A stretch of DNA of 53,817 bases. Origin: an uncultured Verrucomicrobiota bacterium (lineage in GTDB: Bacteria > Verrucomicrobiota > Verrucomicrobiia > Limisphaerales > UBA8199). A model generated the notes under the pieces. It did no database searches, had not been told where the DNA came from, and worked only from the letters and a program-made list of their open reading frames with translations. Positions 31,359 through 40,866 of this stretch are shown in pieces (the stretch's first letter is position 1; each line of letters starts with the position of its first letter). A program made the position numbers and the translations under genes. The stretch is from NCBI GenBank assembly GCA_903873945.1, contig CAIQQM010000011.1, forward strand, positions 1 to 53,817. Reading direction: 5' to 3'.

Positions 31359-32450
31359 ATGAAAATGAACTATTGGCTAATCTTAGGAATGACGCTTTCG
31401 ACGAGCTTGCTGGCTCAGCAGGTTACGAACTCGCCTCCACCTGCGCCGATTGAAACCCCGGTCGCGGCACCCGCGATGACGGGCGCGCCCGCACCAGCAC
31501 CCGCAACCACAAACGCTCCTGCGGCCAAGGCGGCCAAAAAGAAATCCGCAAAGAAGAAATCGGACAAGAAAGCCGTGGCAAAGAAAGCCCCGGTGTCCCA
31601 GCTGAAAACCGTGCCTCTGGTGGCCGGCCCGGCAGTCGTAATCGCCAGCAACGTCAATGTGCGCGGTCAGGCCCGGCTCAAGGGCGAAGTCGTGACCCGC
31701 GTAACCAAAGAACAATCCGTCGTGGTCATCGAGGAAATCACTCGCAACAGTTCGGGGCCCGACGAGCCGTCCGCTTGGGCCAAAATTCTTTTGCCGGCCA
31801 ATGTGCATGTCTGGGCCAACTCATCCTTCATTGATCCGACCAATAAGGTCGTCGCCGTCAAGAAACTGAATGTTCGCAGCGGGCCGGGAGAAAATTACAG
31901 TGTCCTGGGCCTGTTGCATCGCGGCGACCCCGTCACGTCCATCGAGGCGAAGGGTGATTGGACGAAAATCGAAGCCCCGACGAATGCTTATGCGTTTGTC
32001 GCTGCCCAGTATCTCAAGCAGGAAGCGCCGGCGCCGATGCCGTCGCCCGCCGTGCCGGGGGAACCCGCTCCGACACCGGTGCTGGTTCCTGAAGCCTCGG
32101 CTGTGGCCGCCGCCCCGTCCGAAACTCTCCCTGTGACCGCCCCAACGGAGATGCCCATTCTGACCAATAATGCCCCCGTTGCACCGGTGGTTGAAGAGCC
32201 GCTGCCCAAGCGCATCGTGTCGCATGAAGGTTTTGTGCGCGGTATGACCAGCATTCAGGCGCCGTCGAGGTTCGTCCTCGTCAGCCCCGGGGACGGCCAG
32301 CTTATCGACTATCTCCACACAACTTCGCCCAACCTAGATCTGCGGCGCTACAAGGGCATGCATATCATCGTCACTGGTGAGGAAGGCTTGGACGACCGCT
32401 GGGGGAACACGCCGGTCATCGAGATCCAGAAGATTCAGGTGCTGGAATAA
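31359..32450 (+). CDS. Secreted SH3b-domain protein with basic linker
   Basis: 363 aa. A signal peptide (residues 1-19, ending SLLAQ) is followed by a Pro/Ala/Thr-rich stretch, then a Lys/Ala-rich run (AAKAAKKKSAKKKSDKKA) at about 55-75, typical of DNA- or wall-binding linkers. Two bacterial SH3 domains lie at about 92-160 (VIASNVNVRGQARLKGEVV) and about 165-225 (VKKLNVRSGPGENYSVLG); such domains bind peptidoglycan or metal-associated ligands. A second Pro/Ala linker and a C-terminal region (IDYLHTTSPNLDLRRYKG, ILVTGEEGLDDRW) follow. The stop and the folD ATG overlap (TAATG), so the two are cotranscribed. Confidence 0.75.
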   Translation: MKMNYWLILGMTLSTSLLAQQVTNSPPPAPIETPVAAPAMTGAPAPAPATTNAPAAKAAKKKSAKKKSDKKAVAKKAPVSQLKTVPLVAGPAVVIASNVNVRGQARLKGEVVTRVTKEQSVVVIEEITRNSSGPDEPSAWAKILLPANVHVWANSSFIDPTNKVVAVKKLNVRSGPGENYSVLGLLHRGDPVTSIEAKGDWTKIEAPTNAYAFVAAQYLKQEAPAPMPSPAVPGEPAPTPVLVPEASAVAAAPSETLPVTAPTEMPILTNNAPVAPVVEEPLPKRIVSHEGFVRGMTSIQAPSRFVLVSPGDGQLIDYLHTTSPNLDLRRYKGMHIIVTGEEGLDDRWGNTPVIEIQKIQVLE

Positions 32451-33349
32451 TGCCAGTCGCCGACCTCATTGACGGGCGAGCAATCGCTGCGCAACTTGAG
32501 GACGAACTTGCCTGGCGGATCGCCGCCCTGAAAACACGTGGCGTGCAGCCGGGCTTGGCGTTCGTGCGCGTGGGCGAGGATGAAGCTTCCCGGGTCTATG
32601 TTGGCCGGAAGGAGAAAACTTGCGACCGGCTCGGCATTTTTTCCAAAACCCACGTTCTGTCCGGCGAGACGAGCCAGGCCGAATTGCTTGCGCTCTTGGC
32701 ACGGCTCAACTCAGACCCCCGCCTGCACGGCATTCTGGTCCAGACACCGATTCCGCCGCAAATCCACCCTGGCTTGGTCGCAGAGACGGTCTTGCCGGAA
32801 AAAGACGTCGACGGCTTTCACCCGGTCAATGTCGGCAAACTCCTCTTGGGCGACCTGAGCGGTTTCGCGTCCTGCACCCCGGCGGGCATCTGCGAGCTTC
32901 TCGTGCGGTCGGGCGTAAAAATCCCCGGCGCTGAAGTGGTGGTTCTGGGTCGGGGCAACCTGGTGGGCAAGCCCATGGCTGCCATGCTCTGCCAGAAAGG
33001 CAGACACGCCAATGCCACCGTCACCATTTGCCACTCCGCCACCCGTGACATTAAAGCCCATTGCCGTCGCGCGGACATCCTGATCGCAGCCATCGGCGTC
33101 GCAGAGTTTGTGAAAGCGGACATGGTCAAGCCGGGCGCAGTGGTCGTGGATGTGGGCGTGAACCGCATCCATGACCCCGCGGCCAAAGGTGGCTCGCGCT
33201 TGGTGGGCGACGTGGACTTCGCGCGCGTCCGGGCCGTGGCCGGCAAGCTCACCCCCAATCCCGGCGGCGTCGGGCCGATGACCATTGCCATGCTGATGGG
33301 CAACACCGTCCGCGCCGCGGAACTGGCTGTCGGTATTCCTTATTCCTGA
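32450..33349 (+). CDS. folD: Bifunctional methylenetetrahydrofolate dehydrogenase/cyclohydrolase
   Basis: FolD interconverts 5,10-methylene- and 10-formyl-tetrahydrofolate, supplying one-carbon units for purines (compare purH at 41368). 299 aa matches the family. The catalytic region holds VGEDEASRVYVGRKEK with the catalytic Lys near residue 55, GILVQTPIPPQI, the DVDGFHPVNVGKL signature and CTPAGICELL. The Rossmann part contains VVVLGRGNLVGKPMAAML and TVTICHSAT. The C-terminus ends PNPGGVGPMTIAMLMGNT. It overlaps the SH3b gene by one base. Confidence 0.95.
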   Translation: MPVADLIDGRAIAAQLEDELAWRIAALKTRGVQPGLAFVRVGEDEASRVYVGRKEKTCDRLGIFSKTHVLSGETSQAELLALLARLNSDPRLHGILVQTPIPPQIHPGLVAETVLPEKDVDGFHPVNVGKLLLGDLSGFASCTPAGICELLVRSGVKIPGAEVVVLGRGNLVGKPMAAMLCQKGRHANATVTICHSATRDIKAHCRRADILIAAIGVAEFVKADMVKPGAVVVDVGVNRIHDPAAKGGSRLVGDVDFARVRAVAGKLTPNPGGVGPMTIAMLMGNTVRAAELAVGIPYS

Positions 33350-33382
33350 AACAACCGGAACTGACTGAATGATTCAAAACCT

Positions 33383-33847
33383 ATGAACCCAACCCGAATC
33401 CTGCCTGATCTCCAATGCTCGCTCATGTGCGAAGAAGTCCGCCAGGAAGCCAACGGCAGTTTCTTCCTCATCGGCGTCGTCAATTTCATCCGTGTCCCCA
33501 AATTGCCCGTCGTCGCCTTCAAACTCAGCGTTTTCAATCGCTGGACGGCTGGCGTCGGTCAGTTCGTCGAGAACGTCCGGCTGATTGCGCCGGACCAGAC
33601 CGCGGTTTTGCGCAAGAGCGAGGTGAAGTTCGCCTTGCAGGACGCTACGGACCAGGCAACCAACGTCACCCTCTTCAGCCAGGTCGAGTTCAAGACCCCC
33701 GGCGCGTATTACGTCGAGGTGCTGGTGGATGACGTGATGAAGCTCCGGTATGCCGTGCCGATCGTCCTTGCCCCGCCCCAGAACCAGGGCCAGCCCTCGC
33801 AAGCCAAGCCCCCAACGCCTCCGGATCCCTTGCCGCCGGCTTCTTGA
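33383..33847 (+). CDS. DUF6941-like conserved protein
   Basis: 154 aa. It begins MNPTRILPDLQCSLMCEEVRQEANGSF, followed by beta-rich segments (FLIGVVNFIRVPKLPVVAFKLSVFNRW, FSQVEFKTPGAYYVEVLVDDVMKLR), and ends in a Pro/Gln-rich tail of about 30 residues. The alternation of strands and the early 'C-D/E-E-V-R-x-E-x-x-G' phrase fit the small DUF6941 proteins that I recall mainly from Verrucomicrobia. Function unknown. The Cys pair near the N-terminus is notable. It follows folD by 33 bp. Confidence 0.6.
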   Translation: MNPTRILPDLQCSLMCEEVRQEANGSFFLIGVVNFIRVPKLPVVAFKLSVFNRWTAGVGQFVENVRLIAPDQTAVLRKSEVKFALQDATDQATNVTLFSQVEFKTPGAYYVEVLVDDVMKLRYAVPIVLAPPQNQGQPSQAKPPTPPDPLPPAS

Positions 33848-34422
33848 CCTGCTGTCGTCGCTGCTCAGTGGCGCGGGTCCAAGCGCACCCGGCTTGTAAC
33901 AGAAGCGGAATCCCCGCGTCTGCGGAAGAGACGAAATCAGCGCTAATATTCTCGGCGGAAGAGAGCGAACACCCCGTGCGCCCCGCTCGCGGAGTGGCTC
34001 CACTGCATTTTCAAAAGGCGAACCGTGACACCACTCTGTTCAGTCCTCTGCTCTGCGGCCTGCGAAGACCCCTTGCGGCTCCCTGTTTTCCCATTCGTCC
34101 ATTCCCGTAAATTCGGCTTTGTTTCGGATTTCAGTGCGCCTCCTCTTCAAAATCCGCGTCCCCTTTCCCCGTCTGTGAAATCTGTGAAATCTGTGGCTTC
34201 CGTTACCCATCCATTGCGGCTCATGGAACGCTTTCCCCGCGCGTACCAAAAAGCCGGTCTCAAAACGGCTCAAAAAAATATCACGCAACCGCAAATGTTG
34301 CCCTTTCACGCACTAGCGACCGCCAGAGAAAGGTATATGGCGGATTCCTGCTCCACAAAAGGGCAGGGGGCGGCTATGCTCGGGCCTTGAGTGGGTGCGA
34401 ACTCATGCGCGGCCCGCTCGTT
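33848..34422. other. Intergenic region, no gene seen
   Basis: About 575 bp contain only antisense or short overlapping frames without start signals. A small direct repeat, TCTGTGAAA twice (34176-34193), is followed by TCTGTGG. The right end should hold the promoter of the membrane protein gene. No RNA gene is recognisable. Confidence 0.5.
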
Positions 34423-35301
34423 ATGGATATACCGACCAAAAAAACACCGTTCGTTTGGCAGCCGCTGACGCCTCGAGGCGTGGGGGATTTCGCGCGGGCG
34501 TCGCTGAGCCGGCTGCTGCTGGTGCAGTTGGTCGTGGCGATGTGGGCGGCGGTGGTGGTGGTGTGGTTCCTGAACTCGGCGTGGTTCCCGGCAATCGGCG
34601 AGGCCATCCACCACCTGCCACCAACGGGAGAAATTCGCGCAGGCTCGCTAAACTGGGACGGGGATTCTCCGCTGACTCTGGCCGACGGGCGCTTTCTGGC
34701 GTTTACGGTGGATCTGAAACATGAAGGCGGCGTGCGGTCGCCGGCGCATGTGCAGGTGGAGTTCGGCAAGACGGACTTCCAGGTTTTTTCACTGTTCGGA
34801 TTCGCGTCGGGGGAATATCTGGCGGAGCGGATGCCATTCAACCGGCCGGAACTGGAACCGTGGTGGGGAGCGTGGGTGGAGGCGATCTTGGGGATTGTGG
34901 CGCTGGCCGTGATGGGCGGGCTGTTTGTGTGCTGGATGGCGTTGGCAACCGTCTATGCCGTGCCGGCATGGCTGTTGGCCTTTTTTGCGGACCGGCAGTT
35001 GAACTTGCGCGGAAGCTGGAAGCTGGCTGGCGCGGCACTGATGCCGGGGGCGCTGGTCATGACGGTTGGCATTATCTTCTACGGGCTGGGGGTGCTGGAT
35101 CTCGTGCAGTTGGTGGTGTGGGGAGCGGCGCATTTTGTCGTTGCATGGGTTTATCTGGTGGTGAGCGCGTTGTCGCTTCCCCGCCGTCCGGAGTTGGTTG
35201 CCGCACGCTCAAATCCCTTTGACGGGCCGGCGACAGAGCCTGCAAAAGCGGTCATAGCGGCCCCGTCGGCGAAGAACGATCCGCCTTTGCTCAACGGATG
35301 A
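34423..35301 (+). CDS. Integral membrane protein of unknown function
   Basis: 292 aa from the ATG at 34423 (MDIPTKKTPFVWQ); earlier in-frame ATGs at 34387 and 34405 are possible. One membrane helix lies near residue 30-50 (LLLVQLVVAMWAAVVVVWFL), followed by a soluble domain of about 90 residues (LNWDGDSPLTLADGRFLAF, VQVEFGKTDFQVFSLFG). Three or four more helices lie between about 150 and 250 (ILGIVALAVMGGLFVCWMAL and others). It is not recognised. Codon use is strongly G+C/GTG-biased compared with its neighbours. It precedes the LysM gene by 35 bp. Confidence 0.55.
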   Translation: MDIPTKKTPFVWQPLTPRGVGDFARASLSRLLLVQLVVAMWAAVVVVWFLNSAWFPAIGEAIHHLPPTGEIRAGSLNWDGDSPLTLADGRFLAFTVDLKHEGGVRSPAHVQVEFGKTDFQVFSLFGFASGEYLAERMPFNRPELEPWWGAWVEAILGIVALAVMGGLFVCWMALATVYAVPAWLLAFFADRQLNLRGSWKLAGAALMPGALVMTVGIIFYGLGVLDLVQLVVWGAAHFVVAWVYLVVSALSLPRRPELVAARSNPFDGPATEPAKAVIAAPSAKNDPPLLNG

Positions 35302-35336
35302 TTGAATGTTAAAGGGGCTTCGGGTACTCTGCCGTA

Positions 35337-36140
35337 ATGACCTTTTCCGTTAGTCTCGTTCGCAACACGCTGCTTCTGCTCTGCGGCTTGGCCCTGAGCG
35401 GGTGCCTGCCGTCCGGACAGAGCCAAATGGACGAAGAGAAGGACCCCCATTTTCTGGCAGGCAAACAACGCGTGAACGCCATGGATTACAAAGGGGCGAT
35501 CGAATCGTTCGAACGCGCGCTGGAGGTAAACCCAAAATCCGGCTCAGCCCATTTTGAACTGGCCTGGCTGTTCGAAAAGACGGAAACGGATCCGGCGGCG
35601 GCCGTGTATCATTACAGCTCTTACCTGAAGTTAAGGCCAAACGCGGAGAATGCCGAAATCGTGAAACAGCACATCATAGCCTGCAAACAGGAACTGGCGA
35701 AGACTGTCTCGCTTGGCCCGGTGACGGAAAAACAGCAGCGCGAGTTTGAGCAAATGGCCGAAGATAACAAGCGGTTGCACGAGGTGTTGGAGGAAAACAA
35801 ACAATTGCACGAGCAATTGGATCGACTGCGCGCGTCCGTCCCGGCGCGTTCGCCGGCTCAAAACAATCAACCTGCACCAACGGCGGTTGTGGTCCGGGTC
35901 ATGACCCCGGCGAACTCAAGCCCGCTAATGCCTGCTGTCACACCTGTCTCCACAGCATCGAACAGCGGGAAATCAAACGCTTCGATGGCTGCCCGCATAT
36001 ACACCGTAAAAAGTGGGGACACGCTTGCGGGGATCGCGCGCAGGTACGACGTGAAACTCGATTTGCTGATGGCGGCCAATCCCAGAGCGGATGCCCGCCA
36101 TTTGTTTCCCGGCCAAACCCTAAGCATTCCTGGCTCCTGA
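35337..36140 (+). CDS. Lipoprotein with TPR, coiled coil and LysM domains
   Basis: 267 aa. Residues 1-23 are a signal peptide ending in a lipobox (LALSGC). A TPR-like segment at about 40-105 (NAMDYKGAIESFERALEVNP, SAHFELAWLFEKTE) is followed by a coiled coil (about 125-165: QQREFEQMAEDNKRLHEV), a Pro/Thr/Ser linker and a C-terminal LysM domain (YTVKSGDTLAGIARRYDV, LFPGQTLSIP) that binds peptidoglycan. It would tether a peptidoglycan-bound complex to the outer membrane. It lies upstream of the exopolysaccharide export genes but is separated by a 405-bp gap. Confidence 0.8.
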   Translation: MTFSVSLVRNTLLLLCGLALSGCLPSGQSQMDEEKDPHFLAGKQRVNAMDYKGAIESFERALEVNPKSGSAHFELAWLFEKTETDPAAAVYHYSSYLKLRPNAENAEIVKQHIIACKQELAKTVSLGPVTEKQQREFEQMAEDNKRLHEVLEENKQLHEQLDRLRASVPARSPAQNNQPAPTAVVVRVMTPANSSPLMPAVTPVSTASNSGKSNASMAARIYTVKSGDTLAGIARRYDVKLDLLMAANPRADARHLFPGQTLSIPGS

Positions 36141-36545
36141 TTGCCACGTCGAATTGGCGGCCCAAAAAACGAACTGATCCCCAACAGCTTGATTTTGAAC
36201 CGGATAAATAGACGCTGTTCCTGAAGAATATTGAACAGGTGTGGCTTTGGCGCGGTCAAAGGAAAATTATATCGGTTCACTTTGCGGAGAATAAGCGCAT
36301 GGTGTAGGTTTCGATTGAAACTGCTTGCTGTGCGAGTGTGAGTTGGCAATCGTGATGTTTTGGGTGTGGCTGCGATCAATCCCTGCGGATTGGCAAAATT
36401 CTGGTCGAAACATGTATGGATAAGTTGTGGCAGGTGAGTGCTAGGAATGTATGCGTTATGTTTGACTTTTGGTTTTTTTTGTAAAAGATTATGTAGTTCC
36501 CTGTGTTGCGTTGCTTCATTGGGGTGTGAATAGGTAAATTTATCT
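36141..36545. promoter_or_regulatory. A+T-rich leader upstream of the exopolysaccharide genes
   Basis: About 405 bp without a gene; base composition is distinctly more A+T-rich than the coding flanks, especially 36440-36540. A TTGACT (36462-36467) followed after 17 bases by AAGATT (36485-36490), about 55 bp before the GTG at 36546, is a possible promoter. No terminator with a T run is visible at the left end. Confidence 0.35.
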
Positions 36546-37967
36546 GTGAAAACAATCGTGGTTTCAATGGGTTTGGTTGCAATCGGCGCATGTGGTCTGC
36601 GGGCGGCCCCCACGGATCTTGCCGGACAGCCAAGCAAGCCGTGGAGCATTTCCGCCTCACTTCGCGGCTTTTACGATGACAATATCAATGACCTTGGCAA
36701 GGATGCGTCCCCGGGAACGAACTACTCCCGAAGCAGCATTGGTTTCGAGGTAAACCCGGCAGCGACGCTGAACCTGGTCATGGAGCAAACGATAATCAAT
36801 CTCTCGGCTGTTTATTCGCTCAAGTATTATGAGAACAAACCCATGGGGAACGCCGACAACTACGACCAGACTTTCACCTTCAACGGCTCCCTCGACCATG
36901 CCTTTAGCGAGCGGTATCGCGTAAGCGTGTCGGACTCCTTCGTAATCGGTCAGGAACCCGATATGTTGCGGCAGGATACCCTTAACACCTTCCATCGAAT
37001 TTCCGGAGACAATATTCGCAATTATGGCGCGATCAATTTTGATGCCGTCATCACTCCGTTACTCAGCCTTCAGTTGGGGTATGCCAATACCTTTTATGAT
37101 TATGCCTACAAAGGATCAGTGGAATTTTCGGAGTGGGCCTTTTTCAACGGACATCTCGTTTATACCCCAGTTGCTGTTTACAATCCCAACTCGGGAATCT
37201 TTGAGGCGAGCTCTGCAGGAACCATGAACGGTATCCAGCACACGATTCACCTTGATAGCCGCTGGACCATACAGCCGGAGACGATCGGCATAATCGGCGT
37301 TCAATACACAGAGGTTGACTTCACTGGAAATGAACCGATCGGCGCTGTCCTTAATCCTTCCGGAAACCCGTACATCCCAGGAGGCCCGCTCCCGACCGCG
37401 TTCATTTACAGCGATTCTCGCAACAACCGCGGTTACTACGGTTATGTCGGTGTTGATCACACGTTCAACCCGAGGTTGTCCGGCTCGATTCGGGTCGGTG
37501 CGCGCTATACCGACTTTTACAACGACGTTTCCACCAGCCAGAATGGATTTAGCCCTTACGCAATGCTGAGCGCGCAGTATATGTATGCTCCGGAAAGTTC
37601 TGTGCAAGCCGGTCTTACTTATGACCGGAGTTCCACGGATTTGGTCGGTGCCTCCTCCTCCAGCACCAGCATCGATTACACGACTGATGCCGACACGGTA
37701 TCAGCCTATATTTCATGGAACCATCGGATCACTCCCAGGCTCTATGCCAGTTTGCTGGCCCAGTTCCAGGACTCCATGTATAATGGCGGCACTTACGGCA
37801 GCCTCTCGGAACAGTATTACCTGCTCGGGCTGAATTTCGAATATCGCTTCAACCATTATTTGTCGGCGAATGCAGGTTACAACTATGACTTGTTGGATTC
37901 GCCGCCGTTACTAAACCGCGGCTTCGAACGAAATAAAGTTTACATGGGCATCACCGCCCGCTACTAA
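36546..37967 (+). CDS. Outer-membrane beta-barrel protein of the exopolysaccharide locus
   Basis: 473 aa, starting with GTG at 36546. Residues 1-20 are a signal peptide (LVAIGACGLRAA). The rest is a series of alternating aromatic/polar strands ending in an aromatic residue, with the last residues KVYMGITARY as in outer-membrane barrels (terminal Tyr/Phe). Segments such as INFDAVITPLLSLQLGYAN and YYGYVGVDHTFNPRLSGSIRVGARYTDF show the pattern. It resembles EpsL/BamC-like 'outer membrane beta-barrel' proteins found with Wzx/Wzy-dependent clusters. It precedes the Wzc-like kinase by 61 bp. Confidence 0.7.
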   Translation: MKTIVVSMGLVAIGACGLRAAPTDLAGQPSKPWSISASLRGFYDDNINDLGKDASPGTNYSRSSIGFEVNPAATLNLVMEQTIINLSAVYSLKYYENKPMGNADNYDQTFTFNGSLDHAFSERYRVSVSDSFVIGQEPDMLRQDTLNTFHRISGDNIRNYGAINFDAVITPLLSLQLGYANTFYDYAYKGSVEFSEWAFFNGHLVYTPVAVYNPNSGIFEASSAGTMNGIQHTIHLDSRWTIQPETIGIIGVQYTEVDFTGNEPIGAVLNPSGNPYIPGGPLPTAFIYSDSRNNRGYYGYVGVDHTFNPRLSGSIRVGARYTDFYNDVSTSQNGFSPYAMLSAQYMYAPESSVQAGLTYDRSSTDLVGASSSSTSIDYTTDADTVSAYISWNHRITPRLYASLLAQFQDSMYNGGTYGSLSEQYYLLGLNFEYRFNHYLSANAGYNYDLLDSPPLLNRGFERNKVYMGITARY

Positions 37968-38028
37968 TTTACATTGACGTAATGACGGGGGGCTGGGTTG
38001 TCACGACTCGCCTCCCCATTTTTGACTT

Positions 38029-40209
38029 ATGGATCCATTGCAAGTACCGCCGCCGCCGGAATCAAAGCTGCACTTCCTTGATTACTGGCGCATTATTCGC
38101 ATCCGCAAAACAGTCATTTTGGCGGTCTTTTTGCTCGTCGTCATCACCGCCACCCTGGTGACCTTTATTTTGCCGGAATCCTTCTCCAGCACCGCCCGCA
38201 TCAAAATCGAACGGGACCAGTCGGATATCTCAAACCTGCAAGGCTCACAAGTGATGCAGGGATACGATCCCTATTTCATCCAGACTGAGTTCGAGGTGAT
38301 TCAGTCCGAAATCATCCTTGGCAAGGTTGTCGAAGATCTCGGTCTGAACAGGGAATGGGGCAAGAAGTACGCCGGCGGCGATGTGCTCAAGACGTCGGAA
38401 ACGATGACGCTGCTCAAGGGACGAATGGATCTGCGGCCTGTTCGCAATACCAGCCTTATCGAAATCCGGGTGTTCAGCGAGAGTCGTGATGAGGCGGCCA
38501 AGCTCGCTAATGCGCTCGCCGAGGCCTACCGGAACCACCGCCTCGATGAACGCAAGCGGTTGACCCTCGGCGGCATCAAGGTGCTGGAGGAACGCTGGGC
38601 GGAACAGGAACAGAAAGTTAACGAGGCGCAGAAAGCAGTCGATGACCTGCGCGAGCAATTGAAAATTCCGGACTCAGCCGCCAATGCGGAAGGGGCGAGT
38701 ACGTTGATGACCGCTGAAACCTTGCGCAGAATCGAGGGATTGCGAATCGAAAGCCAGGTGGAATACGCCCGGGAGGCAACGCTGCTGAATCGGTTGAAGA
38801 CACTTACCCCCGAACAACTCGCGCAGGCGATTCCTACGGCTGCCCAGGATACCTTGTTGGGCTCGTTGCTCGAGCAAGTAACGATGGCGGAACAACGGCT
38901 GGTCGCGATTCGAAAGGATTACGGAACCAACAATAGCGAAGTTCTTAAAGCCGAAAGTTTGGCGGCGGATTTGCATGAGAAGGTTAAAAGCCGCGTCGAT
39001 GGCATTTTGATTGGTTTGGACGCAAAAGTCGCGTCCCTCAAAGAGGGGCTCGAGAACCTGCAACACGAAGTCGAGAAGGCCACGCAAATCGATATCTCAA
39101 AAGCGAGCGAAAGCCGACCGTATTTCGCAGCGAAACGCAAATTGGATGAGCTTCAGCGTTTTCGTCAGGTTCTTAACCTGAAGATTGCCGCCGAAAATAT
39201 TGACGTGTCGCTGCCCAAGACAATGATGGTGGAAATCGTGGACCGGGCGGTGCCTGGCCTGCACCCGGTGCGCCCGAACAAACCGCTTAATATTGCCTTG
39301 GGTATTATCATCGGGCTCGTAGTCGGAGTTGGTTTGGCGTTCTTCATCGAATACCTGGATACCAGTGTCAAGACGATCGACGATGTGGAACGCTTACTGC
39401 AGTCCCCGGTATTGGGTGTTGTTCCCCAGAACGTCGGGCTTGTGCTGGATGAAGGCGGGGAAAGCTCGCACGCGGAGGCTTACCGTGTGTTGCGCACGAA
39501 TCTGCTATTCTCGCGAAAAGATGACAAACTTAATACCATCGCCGTTGTAAGCGCGGGCGCGGGCGAAGGCAAAACAACGACCGTGTTGAACTTGGCTGCT
39601 GTTTTCGCTCAAGGCGGACAGCGGATATTGGTTGTAGATTCGGATTTGCGCCGGCCCACGCTGCACAAGCTTCTGCGGGCAAACAACAACATCGGCCTCA
39701 CAAACTATTTGTTAAAACAGAACAAATTGGAGGAGGTGATTCAGACCACGAGCATACCGACGTTGGATTTCATGGCCAGTGGCAAGCTGCCCAGCAGCTC
39801 GCTGGGCATCCTTAGTTCGATGCAAATGAAGGATTTGATAGGCGAATTGAAGCAGCGCTATGACTTCGTGTTTTTCGATTCCCCGCCGATCTTGGGTGTC
39901 AGTGACGCCACAATTCTTGCCAGTGAAGTCGATATGACGATGCAAGTCATCCAATACCGCCGCTATCCGCAGCCGATGAATATTCGCGCCAAACAGCTGA
40001 TCGAAAAAGTCGGGGGGAACCTTGTCGGAATCGTGTTGAACAATATCAACATGTCCCAGGACGAAAGCTACTACTACTACAGCGGTTACTCCCACGATTA
40101 TTATTCCCGTAACGAGGAGCAGGAGCCTGGCGTGCCTGCGCCTGCTGCGCCTGCTGCGGCGGGTGGGGCCGGCGATAAAACGAAATTGGACATCAAACAG
40201 AAATATTAA
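38029..40209 (+). CDS. Polysaccharide co-polymerase/tyrosine autokinase (Wzc-like)
   Basis: 726 aa. N-terminal Wzz domain (residues about 10-110, first membrane helix VILAVFLLVVITATLVTFIL), a long periplasmic coiled coil (about 180-400, with DERKRLTLGGIKVLEERWAE) and a second membrane helix at about 420-445. The C-terminal BY-kinase (about 480-690) has Walker A GAGEGKTT, Walker A' VVDSDLRRPTLHKLL and Walker B FVFFDSPPILGVSD. A Tyr-rich tail (SYYYYSGYSHDYYS at about 680-705) is the autophosphorylation cluster. It controls polymer length and export together with Wza next door. The C-terminal end is Ala/Pro-rich. Confidence 0.92.
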   Translation: MDPLQVPPPPESKLHFLDYWRIIRIRKTVILAVFLLVVITATLVTFILPESFSSTARIKIERDQSDISNLQGSQVMQGYDPYFIQTEFEVIQSEIILGKVVEDLGLNREWGKKYAGGDVLKTSETMTLLKGRMDLRPVRNTSLIEIRVFSESRDEAAKLANALAEAYRNHRLDERKRLTLGGIKVLEERWAEQEQKVNEAQKAVDDLREQLKIPDSAANAEGASTLMTAETLRRIEGLRIESQVEYAREATLLNRLKTLTPEQLAQAIPTAAQDTLLGSLLEQVTMAEQRLVAIRKDYGTNNSEVLKAESLAADLHEKVKSRVDGILIGLDAKVASLKEGLENLQHEVEKATQIDISKASESRPYFAAKRKLDELQRFRQVLNLKIAAENIDVSLPKTMMVEIVDRAVPGLHPVRPNKPLNIALGIIIGLVVGVGLAFFIEYLDTSVKTIDDVERLLQSPVLGVVPQNVGLVLDEGGESSHAEAYRVLRTNLLFSRKDDKLNTIAVVSAGAGEGKTTTVLNLAAVFAQGGQRILVVDSDLRRPTLHKLLRANNNIGLTNYLLKQNKLEEVIQTTSIPTLDFMASGKLPSSSLGILSSMQMKDLIGELKQRYDFVFFDSPPILGVSDATILASEVDMTMQVIQYRRYPQPMNIRAKQLIEKVGGNLVGIVLNNINMSQDESYYYYSGYSHDYYSRNEEQEPGVPAPAAPAAAGGAGDKTKLDIKQKY

Positions 40210-40234
40210 GATCGAAACGGGTCACATAATTATC

Positions 40235-40864
40235 ATGAAAGTTCGCAAGGTGTTGGGGCGCTGGGCCATAGTGTATGGGTTGCTGTTGTCGGGGTTTTTC
40301 CTCGCAGGCTGTGGAATCCGGTCTTCGGATACTCGTTTTTCCAATTTGACTGGTGACTTCGGCGCATCCACAGGCGGTAGTGCTGACATGCTCCGTGTCG
40401 GAGACCCTCTCATCCTCATTTTCTCGGACCTGCCCGTTTCTACTCAGCCATTGGAAAGCCGGATCAAGGATGATGGAACCATCACCCTGCTGTTGAACCA
40501 AACATTCACCGCAGCAGGCAAAACGGTAGGCCAATTGGAGCAGGAAATTCGTGCCCGCTACGTGCCTGCGTATTACATCAATATGACGGTCACGGTTAAA
40601 CAGCCGGAGGGGACTCGTTTTTATTATGTCGGCGGCGAAGTCAAGGGTCCCGGACGTCAGGTTTATATCAGCCGGCTTACAGTGCTGAAGGCAATTCAGT
40701 CAGCCGGCGACTTCACCGACTTTGCCAAGAAAGCCAAGGTCCAATTGACCCGCGTGGATGGCCAGACTTTAATCGTTAACTGCAACAAAGCGCGGAAGGA
40801 CCCGAGCTTGGATCTGGAGGTTTATCCGGGAGATAAAATCCACGTCCCCCGCAGTCTCTTCTAG
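40235..40864 (+). CDS. Polysaccharide export lipoprotein (Wza-like)
   Basis: 209 aa from the ATG at 40235. An N-terminal signal peptide ends in the lipobox FFLAGC. The export domain at about 50-130 (LRVGDPLILIFSDLPV, ESRIKDDGTITLLLNQTFTAAGKTVGQLEQEI) and one SLBB domain at about 140-195 (FYYVGGEVKGPGRQVYISRLTVLKAIQSAGDF) follow. It is shorter than E. coli Wza (379), with fewer SLBB copies and no clear C-terminal amphipathic barrel helix, so it may need the barrel protein at 36546 for the outer-membrane channel. It follows the Wzc-like gene by 25 bp. Confidence 0.88.
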   Translation: MKVRKVLGRWAIVYGLLLSGFFLAGCGIRSSDTRFSNLTGDFGASTGGSADMLRVGDPLILIFSDLPVSTQPLESRIKDDGTITLLLNQTFTAAGKTVGQLEQEIRARYVPAYYINMTVTVKQPEGTRFYYVGGEVKGPGRQVYISRLTVLKAIQSAGDFTDFAKKAKVQLTRVDGQTLIVNCNKARKDPSLDLEVYPGDKIHVPRSLF

Positions 40865-40866
40865 TA

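Noticed and set aside
35867-36649. 260-aa minus-strand frame
   Set aside because: Overlaps the LysM gene and the barrel start; no motif or start context.
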